From contig CM075102.1 in the NCBI GenBank assembly GCA_037576195.1, positions 3,658,001 to 3,722,000 on the forward strand: DNA of 64,000 bases, in the 5' to 3' direction. Made by a program: the position numbers and the translations under genes. Position 1 is the first letter of the stretch. Each line of letters opens with the position of its first letter. Under the pieces are notes generated by a model. The model did not search any database and was not told the DNA's origin. It worked only from the letters and a program-made list of their open reading frames with translations. Shown here one piece after another: positions 20,137 to 30,682 of the stretch. Origin of the DNA: Phytoseiulus persimilis. Its lineage: Eukaryota; Arthropoda; Arachnida; Mesostigmata; Phytoseiidae.

Positions 20137-21346
20137 TTAGAGGATATGTTGAGGTGTCACTCCGCGGCGATCACTCCTCCGAATCTCCGACATTCTCATG
20201 GTGTGGGCAGTAGAACGCACCTTTTCTCTGTCGTTCGACACTACTTCTCGAGGGACTCCGCAATATATGGATGGGAATGAGAGCTCCTCCGCGTATTTGT
20301 CGAAAATGAGGCTCCCCGGTGTACGGTGCTGCCCGAGGGCGATGTCCAAACACTGATCCTCATTCCACATCATCGTTTGCTGCCTTCTGTGGATAATCTC
20401 GGAATTCGGCGCTTCGAATTTATTTGAAATCTCAATGCTCTCATCAGAAGGATCTTGAACATCCTCGTCGGGTACTGAGTTGTTGAATACAGACCAGTCT
20501 ATAGCAATATTATAGAGTGTGTAGAGCGGCAACTCGACTATACATCGAAGCTGAGCGGCGATTGTCGATTTCATGGCGAACCCACTGAGATACGAAAATT
20601 CATGAATTATGGTGTTCTTCAAATTCACATCAAATGCATGATCATCATCTGAGGATCTCGGCAAACTCGTGACCATTGTGTTTACATCCACGGGGACGTT
20701 GAGGATTTGACCAACGATCCCGTAACCGCCTCCATACAGCAAGCGACGGAATTGCATGAAAGGAATCCGCGGTGGAATGAAACGCTCAGTCAACGGGCCC
20801 AATTTCGGTAAAATCGACGGCTTGGGCGGATATCGATACCCATTTGACCTGCTCATAGTAGGATTCTTTCTCCTCCCGCAAACTTCAAAACAATTGCTAC
20901 AGAATTCGAACTGGGCAGTGTCTTCACCGAGGAGAACTTCGGTTAGGAAATTCACCGCCTCTGAGCCGATTCCGAATCTCGACGGAACCAACGGCGATCG
21001 CAAACACTGCATTTGTGCCCGAGTTCATTCTCCACAACCATCCTTTTGAATCGGGCCGTTGCAAGCTGCCATGATATATGTGTTGAGAGTTTCTGGAATA
21101 ACTCGGGACATCCCTCATGGGATTCCCAAGAGCTACTGAAACTGTATCATTTCCCTGATTTACCTGAAGACTAGAACTTGATTGAGCGCCCGAAACGAGT
21201 GCGACCGGAGGGGACGTAATGTGCAGATGGCGCTCTCTGAGAACTTGTGATCTTTCTGTCGAAGTTCTGGGTTTCTTCACCTGGCCCAGCGACGGGTCAG
21301 CTCGCCGCTTGGGTCGTCTCGAAGGTTCAGGTGTCTGTCGCGGCAT
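20137..21346 (-). pseudogene. Helitron N-terminal region with DUF6570-like domain, frameshifted
   Basis: The 21346 frame starts with a true ATG and a basic segment (SRRPKRRADPSLGQVKKPR). The 21012-20137 frame supplies CSNCFEVCGRR, LGPLTERFIPPRIPFMQF and the downstream acidic region. The two frames are offset, so a frameshift lies near 21.0 kb. The second frame ends in TAA at 20137-20139, but the Rep continues immediately in the same frame (ATGGCTATGAAG), making this a single premature stop. Confidence 0.75.
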
Positions 21347-22005
21347 TCTGAGTACATAGACATATTTTATCCCGGAAACGGAACCAAATTGATTTTGGTG
21401 AGAGATCTTCCTTTGCGCCCACCTGGTGGCTCCTCCAAAGGTTGAAATGAACGCTGAGTGTATCTCGCCGCCCTACGAAGCACCCCGTATCGGAGTGACT
21501 TCGACTCCACACTCGCTGAGTGAGTATCGGCGACTCCACACAGAGCGAGACGATTCACTGACACAAAACCATGGACCTCGTTATTTTAATACCGATGTCT
21601 CACCGTCAACATTTTCCCGCGATGCCTGCTTGTTTCATCTTCACTTGTTCTATTGTATTCTCTAAAACGTGTCATCTCACCCAGAGATTGCGATATGACT
21701 CTGCATCCAACAGTTCATTTCATGCCTCATATTTGAATTCTCCATTGTTTTCACCGAAATGCAGTTAGTTGGAATGCAAATACTCTCGGACAGAATAATT
21801 CAACTACAGAACGACTGCTGTGTCGGAACTAACTTATAACAATCGCCCACTTCCCGACGAACCCATTCTCTCGCACCGATTCGCAACCTAATGAAACAGT
21901 TATTTGTGCCACTTTTCCAGGTTCTCAAGAGGGTAGACATATGAATCTTCAGACTCATTTACGCTCGTCAGAACAGCATCAAAATCTTATACATGACTTC
22001 ACCGT
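21347..22005. other. Intergenic, nothing recognised
   Basis: This lies between the Helitron N-terminus and the left inverted repeat of the Harbinger-like element. Short frames only. Confidence 0.45.
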
Positions 22006-22251
22006 AAGGGCCTGCGGGGATAACATAGAGGGAATCGGCCCCACCAAAGAAATCGTTTTTCCGTAACTTAAAATGCTCATATCTCGAGAACCCGTGGAGC
22101 TACGGCGCCGATAAAAATAAACCGTTGTGGAGCTCTTCTCAAGGGCTATCGAACGCCCTGAGCAGCGGGTCCCGGAAATGACTTCTTCAGTCGAGCAAAA
22201 TGGAAAAGTTGGTTGGTTCACCCGGAAGGAGAAGGCTGACCACTTTCTCAG
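22006..22251 (+). repeat. Left inverted repeat of the Harbinger-like element
   Basis: Inverted relative to 25001-25238. Shared blocks include GTGGAGCTCTTC, AGCAGCGGGTCCCGGAAA and AAAAGTTGGTTGGTTCACCC. Confidence 0.85.
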
Positions 22252-24456
22252 GGAACTCGCGACTGCAGAAGATATCGAGTTTTTCTCCGCGCGCCTTTCC
22301 AAAGCTCTGACAATCGGAACTTACCCGTGTGAGTTATGCGGAAAGTTCAGGGAATGTGCTGCTTGTGGGAGGCGGCCCTCCCGCGGTAGATCGAGAACGC
22401 TGAAGGTAATGGAGGATGTCGCTGTATTTTACCAGCGTCTGAGAATGCCTCTCATCATCAACTGTGTTCTTTGTGAAGATTGCCGAGAACGCCGCATCGA
22501 TGCATGTGACGCAGAAAGTTGGTTCCTTCCGAGTGGTGATGCAGGAGGGAGCGAGCAGGAAGAGCGCATGTCTGCGGACCAGGATTCCAATTCGGATTCC
22601 GATTCCGATCCGGACGCTTCTTACGTTCTGGACGACGGTGGAAAATTGGATTATCCTGTGCCCCGAACGGCTGCCACCCACCGAAAGTGTGTCTTTTGCA
22701 AGACGACGCAAAACTTGTACGTCATCGCTCTAAGCATCAGGCGCAGTGTTTTCAACCGGGCGAGAATCCACATACCTGATGGGTGTCGCATGTGTGAGCT
22801 TCACAGGATCGATTCCGAAACACCTGTCGATACATTGAAGACACTCCCCACTGTCGCGCAAAAGTCGCTCATGGAGGAATGGGAAGTTAGGTGCTTCCTC
22901 TGTCAGACGACCAATGGAACGCTCTGGGACAAAGTCTACCGTGCAGATGTCGATGATCAACGTTTGAAATCCCTCATCGGAATTGATAGGAACGCCTTCG
23001 TCGATCTGGTTAACAGGCTGTCCACTTCGCGGAACACCCATGTACGGAGAGTCAATCAGGCTGTTTTCGTTTTCCTGCTCAAACTAAGAACTGGGAACTC
23101 AGACGAGCACACAGCCGCAAACTTCAACTTCCGCACAAGAGAATAATATCGGACATCGTCAAAAATGTGATTGGAGCGTTTGGGAGGGTTGTGCTCGAAG
23201 ACTTTGGGCCGCGAAGCATGTCTTGGCAGGATTTGCTGGACAACACCTCTCCGTGCGCGAGAAAACTCCTGAATCTGAGGGACGACCAAGCAGCGCTCGT
23301 TCTAGACGGAACATACATAAGGCACCAAAAAAGCTCCTACGATTCATACCAGAGGAGGTCTTTTTCGGACCAGAAGAAGGTTCCATTATGCAAACCGTTC
23401 ACTGTTTGTACCACCAATGGCTACATCGTTGGTCTTGCCGGACCGTATGCAGCCATACAAAACGACGCCACGATCGTCAGAGAAGTTCTGAAGCATGCTC
23501 ATCTACAGAGTTTGCTGAGACATGGCGATGTTCTCGTCGTCGACAGGGGTTTCAGCACAGCGAAAGACTTCATGACAGCCCTAGGCTACAAGGTTCTGAA
23601 GCCGGCAATGTTGAACAAACGAAAACAGCTCTCAACAGACGAAGCTAATGGAACGAGTCGCGTAACGAAGGTACGATGGGTGGTTGAAGCCGTCCACGGA
23701 CTTCTCTGTTGCAAGTTCAAGCTTGTCAAGCATACGGTGGATAACAAAATGCTCCCGAAGATGCCAAAGTTGTGCCGAATCGTCGCCGTTCTCCAGAACA
23801 CGTACGAAAAGCGGCTAGGGACCGAGGAAAGTGCGACCGCTGAACTATTGGATTACATGGAAAGTCGCAGCTCGCTCCAGAACACACTGGGTGAGGAAGT
23901 AGAGGCCAAACGATGGAATCGGAAACCGTCAGCGCTCCAACACATCCCCGCCAGTGACTTGACGAATTTCCCGATTATGACTGAAGAGTCTCTGCTGATG
24001 TTCACCTCAGGACCGTACCAGCTCCGGATGGCGCTCTCCTACCTGGCGGAGATCATAGACGCGAACAACGAAGTTTCGATGAGATACGTTAAAGTGGAAC
24101 CGACGATCAACCGTACGGACATACGATCTCGACACTCGGAGGGCGTCGAGTACCATGTATATATCGAGTACGAGTCAGAAAGGAATGGCGTGGAGGGGAT
24201 CAAGAGGTATCACTGTGACTGCAAAAATGGCGCCAGGACGGTCGGTTGCTGCTCGCATGTGGCAAATGTCGTCTTCTACCTCTCCCACGCGAGGTGGCAG
24301 CCCGTAATTCCCCGTCCGGCTGACAATCTCTCTGAGCTCTTTGTGCCCCACGAGACTGAGTCCGAAGCTGAAACTGACGATGAAATCGCTGGACCTGGAA
24401 GCAGAATGACAATAAATTCATTGATGTCGAGGAGGCGATGCTCCACCACCTTCTGA
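22178..24456 (+). pseudogene. DDE_Tnp_4 transposase with C-terminal SWIM zinc finger, one frameshift
   Basis: The first frame (ATG 22178 to stop 23146) contains Cys-rich pairs (CELCGKFRECAACG, CVLCEDC, CVFCKTT) and the helix-turn-helix lead-in VNQAVFVFLLKLRTGNSDE. The second frame, joined near 23135 by a one-base shift (HKRIISDIVKNVIGAFG), carries the nuclease: ALVLDGTYIRHQKSSY (first Asp), then NDATIVREVL, VLVVDRGFSTAKDF (second Asp) and RWVVEAVHG (Glu). The protein ends with a SWIM finger, CDCKNGARTVGCCSH (CxC...CxH). This architecture suits the ISL2EU/PIF-Harbinger group found in many invertebrates. Apart from the shift both frames are long and clean, so either a very recent mutation or an assembly base error explains the break; a small intron is less likely because no GT-AG pair brackets it. 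Confidence 0.85.
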
Positions 24457-24483
24457 GTTTTCTATCCGTCTTCCACAGCTGGG

Positions 24484-24825
24484 TCCGCCCTGAGTTGGCT
24501 TCGTTCGGCTCCATGGAGGAGTGATCCCGTAACCCATCTGAGCATACTTTCTCAAGTCTGGAGGAGTGATCCCGTAACCCATCCGAGCGTACTTTTCCAA
24601 GTCTGGAAAGGTTATTCCGGGAACAATCTGAGCATAATCTATCGAGTCTGTGAAGGTGATTCCGGGACCAATCTGAGCACACTTTTCCAAGTCTAGAAGA
24701 GTGATTCCGTAAGCCATCCGGGCATACTTTTTCAAGTCTGGAGGAGTGATTCCGGAACCAATCTGAGCATACTTTAACGAGTCTGGGAGGTCGATTCCGG
24801 GATCGACCTGACCATGATTTCAAGA
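24484..24825 (-). repeat. Cluster of 45-bp satellite-family units in the transposon 3' region (about 7-8 units)
   Basis: Consecutive units such as GTCTGGAGGAGTGATCCCGT + AACCCATCTGAGCATACTTT + CTCAA are exactly 45 bp. They match the inverse of the large array (GTGATTCCG, TCTGACCAT core). The cluster lies between the transposase stop and the right inverted repeat, so it is inside the mobile unit. Confidence 0.88.
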
Positions 24826-25000
24826 TGAATGACTCGATACGATGACTTCTATCCAGTTTAATGCTAGGTTTCAAGCGAGTTCTGGGGAGAAACCGCTGCA
24901 TCGCCGATGTTCAACTGTTGATATCTCGGCCCCGCAAACTCGCATCGGGATGAAACTTGCCCTGGGAGTAGAGGATGGATAGGAGTACTTTTAGCGATAT

Positions 25001-25238
25001 CTGAGAAAGTGGTCAGCCTTCTCCTTCCGGGTGAACCAACCAACTTTTTCATTTTCCTCGACTGGGAAAGTGGTTTCCGGGACCCGCTGCCTACGGCGTT
25101 CGATGGCCCTTGGGAAGAGCTCCACAATTACTACTTTTTATCGGCTCTGTAGCTCCACTGGTTCCCGAGTTATGAGCACTTTGAGTTTTCAAAAATCGAT
25201 TTTTTTTCTCGGTGGGGCGCTTATCCCCGCATGCCCTT
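25001..25238 (-). repeat. Right inverted repeat of the Harbinger-like element
   Basis: Inverse of 22006-22251. It is partly coding-derived, encoding the GWFTRKEKAD region when read on the minus strand. Confidence 0.85.
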
Positions 25239-25755
25239 TCGTCTATCGTGCAGCTCTGTTCAGTGAGAGTGCACTTTCCTCCACAGTCCGAGTATTCGAA
25301 GAACCCGGCCGTGGTTGCAAACAGTGCCGTTGCAACAAAGAGACTCGTCATCGTCGGAGTTGGCTAGTGGGCAGAACCTCCTATTGGACTACGTGACTTT
25401 TGAAAAGTTGCCTCAGTGGTGGCCTTTGTAAGAATGTCTGCCAGTTAGTTCTCTGTACTCACGAGCTCTATCTCGACATCACCATATCCCTCAAGACCTC
25501 TGACGTGGAGAAAACGAACAGAAATATGTTTGGTACGTGAGCGGAAAGCGGTATGACTCACAAGTTTCATGGTCGATTGGGTGTCAATTTGTACTGTGGG
25601 CACGTGCTCGTATCCAAGCTGTGCTGCCAGCTGAGTGAAATGAAGAGCCAGTTGGACCGTAGAAACTGCGGCAATTAACTCACTCTCGCTTCAGGATAGA
25701 GGCATTACTCTTTGATGTTGGCCAGCCCAAGCGAGAGGCCCTGAGTCACTGAGAA

Positions 25756-27000
25756 TCAAGGACCCGGTAACACTTTTCCGCGTTTCAGGGCAACCAGCAA
25801 AGTCAGCGTCGCTGTAGAAGCGGACGTAATGCAGTCGTTACTTCTATACAGAATCCCGTAGTTAGCGGTTCCCCTTAAGTATGGAAGTAGGCGCATCCCT
25901 TCGGACAATCGTTCATCCGTGGGATGTTCCAAATATCTGGATTGGAACCCCACTATGAAACTGATATCTAGTCTGGGAAAGATACTGAGGTACATCAGAC
26001 TCCCAATCAGAGTTCGATATGGACCATCTTCGATCCCTAAAGTATCGTCTGGCGAGTAACTTCCTCGATCAGCGGGAGTAGAGCATGGTGTGTATAATTG
26101 CATTCTGAATCTCTCCAGAACATCTAGGGTGTACCGTTCTTGACGGATAACTACACTGCAGTCCTCGAGTCATTCTATTTGTAGGCCAAGGAAATGGTCT
26201 AGAGGGCGAAACGTGATCTCGAGATGTTCCTGGACGGACCGCGACGTCACTTACCACCGGCGGCGACGGCAACAACTTTTCGAACGGGCATCCTTTCCAA
26301 CAATTGAGTTTCGGTGGGCGTGAACTTTCACGGCTCCGCGCCGCCTTCCAGGGAAGCCTATCGAGAAACCCCCTTATGGCGCTTTCTGATCTGCCACAGA
26401 TGATAGCATCGTCTACGTAGAGAACGATCAGGACTCGATCTGGGCCTTGACTGTAGTATATGGATGGTTCAGTGAAACATTGCTTCAAATCGAGACTGAG
26501 TGATATTGATCTCATTCTCTTGTTGAATAGTCTAGGCGATTGACGGGCGCCATAGATGCTTCTGTTGACTTTGCAAACCCTAGATGTACCAGGTCTATGC
26601 AGGAGGATTTTCCGGTTTCATATGCATAGACCTGGTATCTTAGTAGCCTTCTGGCCGGTCCACCTACAGGACCTCTTCTATGTCTGCAGTCAAGGAAACG
26701 GTAGTGACATCGAAATGGTACAGGACCAGTTTTTCCTCAACGGCAATGTTCAGAATTAGTCGGATTGATTCAAAACGACACACAGCACTGAACAACCCTC
26801 TGTATTCGAGTTCCTCAAGCTGCGCGAGACCCTCTAAAACCAATCGCGCGCGGTATTTCAAGATGGACCCGTCAGGTCGTCGCTTGATTTTGAAGATTCA
26901 GCGATTTCCGAGACTTCGGCATCCAGGAGGCGAGTTAGTCAATGTCCAAACATCAGGGTTTTCAATGCACGCGATCCCGAGATCAGTAGCCTCCTCGTCC
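25756..27000 (-). pseudogene. Copia reverse transcriptase and RNase H region, broken
   Basis: The frame at 26861-26664 gives KYRARLVLEGLAQLE and FDVTTVSLTADIEEV, matching the canonical YKARLV-KGFAQ ... FDVKTAFLNG-LEE block. The frame at 26515-26069 gives VLIVLYVDDAIICG, the RT active site YVDD. The frame at 26103-25756 gives PYRTLIGSLMYLSIFPRLDI, the RT-RNase H connection. At least three frame changes separate these pieces, and a short palindrome (26587-26637) interrupts the block before VNRSIYGARQSPR. It cannot encode an active polymerase as it stands. Confidence 0.88.
26587..26637. repeat. Perfect 15-bp inverted repeat with 21-nt loop in the Copia RT
   Basis: TACCAGGTCTATGCA at 26587-26601 pairs fully with TGCATAGACCTGGTA at 26623-26637. 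It sits where the RT alignment between EGYQD and VNRSIYG should be continuous. Confidence 0.85.
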
Positions 27001-27174
27001 CCAACAAAGCGACCGATATGGTCCGTACAATCGTCGATGTGATGATTTCGAAACGCCAATCATTCCCTGTTCATCATGATCATCATAGTGTGATTCAACA
27101 CGAATACATTCGCCCGTATCGTTCACGGAAACTTTCTGTGTTATCCTGTGCATGTGCCCCGTGCACCGAAAGCT

Positions 27175-27215
27175 GGAGGGGTATTCCCAGAACCAGTCAA
27201 ACCATACCAAAATCT
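27175..27215 (-). repeat. Single diverged 45-bp satellite-family unit
   Basis: GGTATTCCCAGAACCAGTCA followed by AACCATACC resembles the GTGATTCCGGGACCAATCTG + ACCATACTT unit of the 24.5-kb cluster. Confidence 0.45.
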
Positions 27216-27547
27216 GAATCTCCGCCGTCAGCTAGTTGTCTTCAATTCGGTTCGAGCTGTGGCGCGGAAAAATAGATAGCTGTTATCGATGTTGTGGTGT
27301 AATTATGTCACCTACAAGACGCAAGCAGACAGGACAAGCTAGACGCAACCTTGGTAACCCAGAATTCATTGCATCAGAACAACAAATCAATTCTAGTTAT
27401 CGATTCCAAAACCATCGAAGACATTTTGCCATCTGCCAGTGAGAAGAGCTGTCTGTTAGGATTTGGTCTTAGCCATGAAACTCAGTCGAGTCTTCTGTCA
27501 GACTCAGTCGAAATACCACTCTGTCAAGGTTCGGCTCAAAGTTCTCT

Positions 27548-28180
27548 TTATTTCCTCGTAGTGTTGAAAGTTCGAGCTCCTGTTGACCATATTACGTGAC
27601 CCAAAACCACTGTCGGGAGGCCGAACAATATTCCGGGAAATCCGCAATCGTCCGGTTTCCTCTTAGTCGGCTTCGAGTTGTTGTATGTGCACTTGCTTCC
27701 AAACTCTCTGAATCTTCCCCTATACGGCTTCCCCTGGTAAAATATCTCGAAGACAGATTTGCCGGTTTCTTTTTCGATTGTAGTAGCAGTCAAGACGGTA
27801 GCACTGAAGCTCACGGCCAAAATGTTCTGTTAAATTGCACATCAATGAGTGGACAGCGGGCCAGGTTCGCAAGTGATAAATTTGAACGTTCAACTACACC
27901 GTTCTGAGCTGGACAGTATGGGCTGCTTGTGGTATGTTCGGCTCCCATGTCATTGATGATTTTTCTGACAGAAGCATCAACGAACTCACCTCCGTTGTCG
28001 GTGTGTACAGTGTGCATAATTTGTTCAGAGCCACCCCGATTTTCGCACGAAAAGTGAATCGGAAGAGGGTGAGATCCTCAATTGCGGCGACCACGGATGA
28101 CGGTGGCGGAGACGAAGATGAATCACAGACAAGAGGCGTTTTTCACCCGTATTTTCGGGGTAAAATAGCGAAATTTCCGA
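27548..28180 (-). pseudogene. Copia integrase, broken
   Basis: HTVHTDNGGEF (second catalytic Asp) and CPAQNGVVERSN (catalytic Glu) are the hallmark integrase motifs. The downstream frame 27820-27548 (VLTATTIEKETGKSVFEIFY, REFGSKC) matches the conserved region after the catalytic core. Frames change at about 27.8 kb. The N-terminal zinc-binding part is missing or lies beyond the Tc1 insertion. Confidence 0.88.
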
Positions 28181-29320
28181 TTTTGGGCGCGAAATTTCAT
28201 TAAAGCCACCCAACAAACTCCGTCATCGCCTTGGCTCCACAGATTTCTACCGCAGCCCTAGTTATCGAGCGCATGCCCGTCTGCTCGGTGGATATGAGAT
28301 TGAGAGGGGAACGAAGTTTGTGGAGATCCGATTCACGATGGGTCGCGGAAAAACTCTTTCCAGTGGAGAAAAAGCAAAAATTTCTGTACTCAAGGAAACC
28401 GGTCAATCTATTCGACAAATCGCGAAGCTCTTGCGACGTTCGAGGACCGCCGTCGACAATTTCGTCAAACTGGGCCCACGGTATGGCACAAACCGAAAAG
28501 GCGGAGGCAATATCAAGCTCTCCGATGCCAACAAGCGAAGTCTTCTTCGAAAAGCGCGGACGGGGAACGCTTCCGCGTCAACTATAGTCACTGAGCTGCA
28601 GCTCCCTCTTAAGAAAAGGCGAATCCAACAAATCCTCCAAAGCGATCTCCACCTCGTTTTCAAGAAACGCTCAGCGAAGCCTCCCTTATCTGCCGGCCAC
28701 AGAGCAGCCCGGTTGGAGTTCGCAAGAAAATACATGTCCTGGACCTCTGAGTGGCATAATGTGCTATTTAGCGACGAAAAGGAGTTCAACCTTGATGGCC
28801 CCGGTGGCTGCCAGTACTATTGGCACGATCTTCGGAGAGATGAAGCCATCAGTATGAGCAGAATCTTCGGCGGGGGAAGCGTGATGATTTGGGCAGCATT
28901 CGGAACCCGTGCCAGATCCAATTCAGCGTGGCTGACCACCAGAATGAAGGCATTGGACCACGTTGAAATACTTGAGTATGAGTTGATCCGCCTTTACGAA
29001 GAGTTTGGAGACGATGACGTCATCTTCCAACATGACAATGCGCCGATTCACGCAGCATTGTTGACGAAAACTTGGTTCGAGAGAAGAAAATCGACGTTCT
29101 GCCGTGGCCGGCAAGGAGTCCGGATCTGAACCCAATCGAGAATTTGTGGGGTGTGCTGGCCAGACGTATTTACAAGAATGGGCGACAGTTTAGAGCCGTG
29201 CCCGAATTCACGTTTGTCTGCGCAACCGTCATGCGCGGCCGTCACAACCGAGAATCTCAGACTCCTTCGATTCGTTTTTCTTGCTATAGGGGGGTGGTCT
29301 TGAAGAAATTGCGCTCACTG
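28181..29320 (+). mobile_element. Tc1-like (DD34E) transposon, 1140 bp, inserted in the Copia element
   Basis: The right end, read inward, is CAGTGAGCGCAATTTCTTCA and is followed by TA (29321-29322). The left end is a mutated copy (GGGCGCGAAATTTCATTAAA, from 28185), where the expected TA has become GA. The element lies wholly between Copia coding blocks, so it inserted after the retrotransposon. Confidence 0.85.
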
Positions 29321-29323
29321 TAG
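28338..29323 (+). pseudogene. Tc1-like transposase (DD34E), two frameshifts
   Basis: The ATG at 28338 starts MGRGKTLSSGEKAKISVLKE, the paired-type DNA-binding helix-turn-helix of Tc1 transposases. The catalytic triad is readable: NVLFSDEKEFNLDGPGG (D1), FQHDNAPIH (D2) and [12 protein letters not shown] (E), with 34 residues between D2 and E once a frameshift near 29.08 kb is bridged, hence DD34E. A second shift after YKNGRQF destroys the last ~60 residues. All three catalytic residues survive, so decay is fairly recent but the copy is dead. Confidence 0.9.
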
Positions 29324-29814
29324 TCTGTCGATATCACGTCCTTTATTGAGGGACCAAACGACATATAGTCAGATGGATTCAGCTGTTCGGTCTTTACTCT
29401 TCAAGAGGAAAATCTTACGGAACTTCGTTCGGTCGCCGGTTAAGCAAAAGAAATGCTTGAAGCCTCTGAGGGATATTCGTTCGGGTGAACACAGGTCTTC
29501 ATGGATGTAACCGGGTCGAGTAGCTCAAGGTTTCTCTGATCTTCCTTTTGTTCGGATGAGCGAATACTTCGAGAACTTCTTCCAAACTAGTTCTAGTTTC
29601 GGAGTTTGTACCAGTGGTCTGCAGACACTTGGGGTCACTTATTCGAGAGACGTTGAGAATGTAGAGTCCTCCGACACATTCTGCAACTGCCCAGTGGATA
29701 TCAGAATTCTCTCAGGAATGATGTGCACTATGTAACCTTGTTCAGTAGGCTTGCTTACGCTGATAAGGTTAGAATCCATGTTCTGGCCATAGAGGGCATC
29801 GCGGAGTCCAAGTT

Positions 29815-30682
29815 TCACCGATTTGTTACCTCGTTGGCCGAACGGCAGACCCTGGCCACGTTGGTCACGTGTGCCTCCGTAGATTCTTCCGCCTTCCTCT
29901 GAGGCACCCTCTTCCCACAGTGTCGACAAGTATGTCTCAATCCACCGCATGTCCAACATTTCGTCTCGGTAGTACAGGAGTATAGATGGAACCGTCGTTG
30001 GAACCGGTTCCTTTGAGGTGGTCTGCGTTTCCTCCTACGAATATTTGCTCTCGCCATGAGAACTGTCACATCCTCGATACCACCCTTCTCGCCTCCCCTC
30101 CGGAGTGCCTCGTATCTGATGAGCTCAATCAGAGAGTGCAGGGTTCTCGTATCGTCCTTGTTAGCGCTCCAGGCTTGTTTAAAGCTTGCCCAGTCGGAGG
30201 GAAGACTTGGAAAGAGTCTCGAGTAAATTGAATTGTCGGGGAGCTTGACTCCCGTCTCAATCGGATTCTACCAGAACATCTTGTATTTCAAGATGTTCTC
30301 CACGACCGACCGGTTGTTGTTATACGTGTACGCCAACCAGGCTTCCGTGGCCTGCTCTCGATACACACCTCTTTGGTTGGTGGCTAATTTTTTGCTTATG
30401 TTCTTGTGCATCAGAACGGCACCTATTGTTGCGGAGTTGTTGTAGAATAGTTCTAGGAGGGTGTTCGGGTGTACGGTGCTGTAGAGGACAGTTCTTGCGA
30501 TTCCGTTGCCGATGATGTAGGCTAAGTTACATTGTCAGTTTATGCCGCATCAGTGCTGGGAGGCATAACTTCCATTTAAGGTAGTTTTAGCCGTCCTCAC
30601 GGAATGCCATAGCCGGGTTGAACTTGATTTTCAGATTGTCGGTTCCATCGACGTTAAGCGTGATAGCGGTGACACGCATCAT
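29815..30682 (-). pseudogene. Copia gag with CCHC zinc knuckle, broken
   Basis: A plausible start ATGATGCGT lies at 30682. The N-terminus continues to NYLKWKLCLPALMRHKL, a classical Copia gag motif, after a TAA in place of an expected codon. SRLFPSLPSDWASFKQAWSA and HSLIELIRYEALRR represent the gag core. CWTCGGLRHTCRHC is a perfect Cx2Cx4Hx4C nucleic-acid-binding knuckle. Further down, LRDALYGQNMDSNLISVSK (29.8 kb) is the region following the protease. At least three stops or shifts are present. Confidence 0.85.

Larger units (their letters stand above)
18100..21346 (-). mobile_element. Decayed Helitron rolling-circle transposon
   Basis: Along the minus strand the order is a basic N-terminus (21346), a Cys-containing region with LGPLTERFIPPRIPFMQFRR and GYGIVGQILNVPVD typical of Helitron-associated DUF6570, the Helitron Rep region (IILDPYTCATYVVEYVNKS) and a Pif1-family helicase (GPAGCGKTS through TIHKSQGGTFDQIV). 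This Rep-to-helicase order is diagnostic. Several frameshifts and in-frame stops interrupt it. The ends (5' TC, 3' CTRR hairpin) were not located. Confidence 0.88.
22006..25238 (+). mobile_element. PIF/Harbinger-ISL2EU-like DNA transposon with ~240-bp inverted repeats
   Basis: Sequence 22006-22251 (AAGGGCCTGCGGGGATAA ... GGCTGACCACTTTCTCAG) is the inverted complement of 25001-25238 with moderate divergence. The left repeat reaches into the transposase N-terminus (GWFTRKEKAD), so the right repeat is a copy of that coding end. Between them lie one DDE_Tnp_4-type transposase gene and a cluster of 45-bp units. The target duplication and exact termini were not identified. Confidence 0.75.
25380..30682 (-). 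mobile_element. Decayed Ty1/Copia retrotransposon, split by a Tc1 insertion
   Basis: On the minus strand the order is gag with a CCHC knuckle, protease-adjacent sequence, integrase, reverse transcriptase and RNase H, i.e. the Copia order with integrase before RT. The Tc1 element at 28181-29320 sits between the pre-integrase and integrase parts. Frameshifts and stops are numerous. Long terminal repeats were not identified; the 5' LTR would be expected around 30.7-31.2 kb and the 3' one near 25.3 kb. Confidence 0.88.

Noticed and set aside
28403-28789. Minus-strand 128-codon frame
   Set aside because: It is antisense to the Tc1 transposase and has no independent features.
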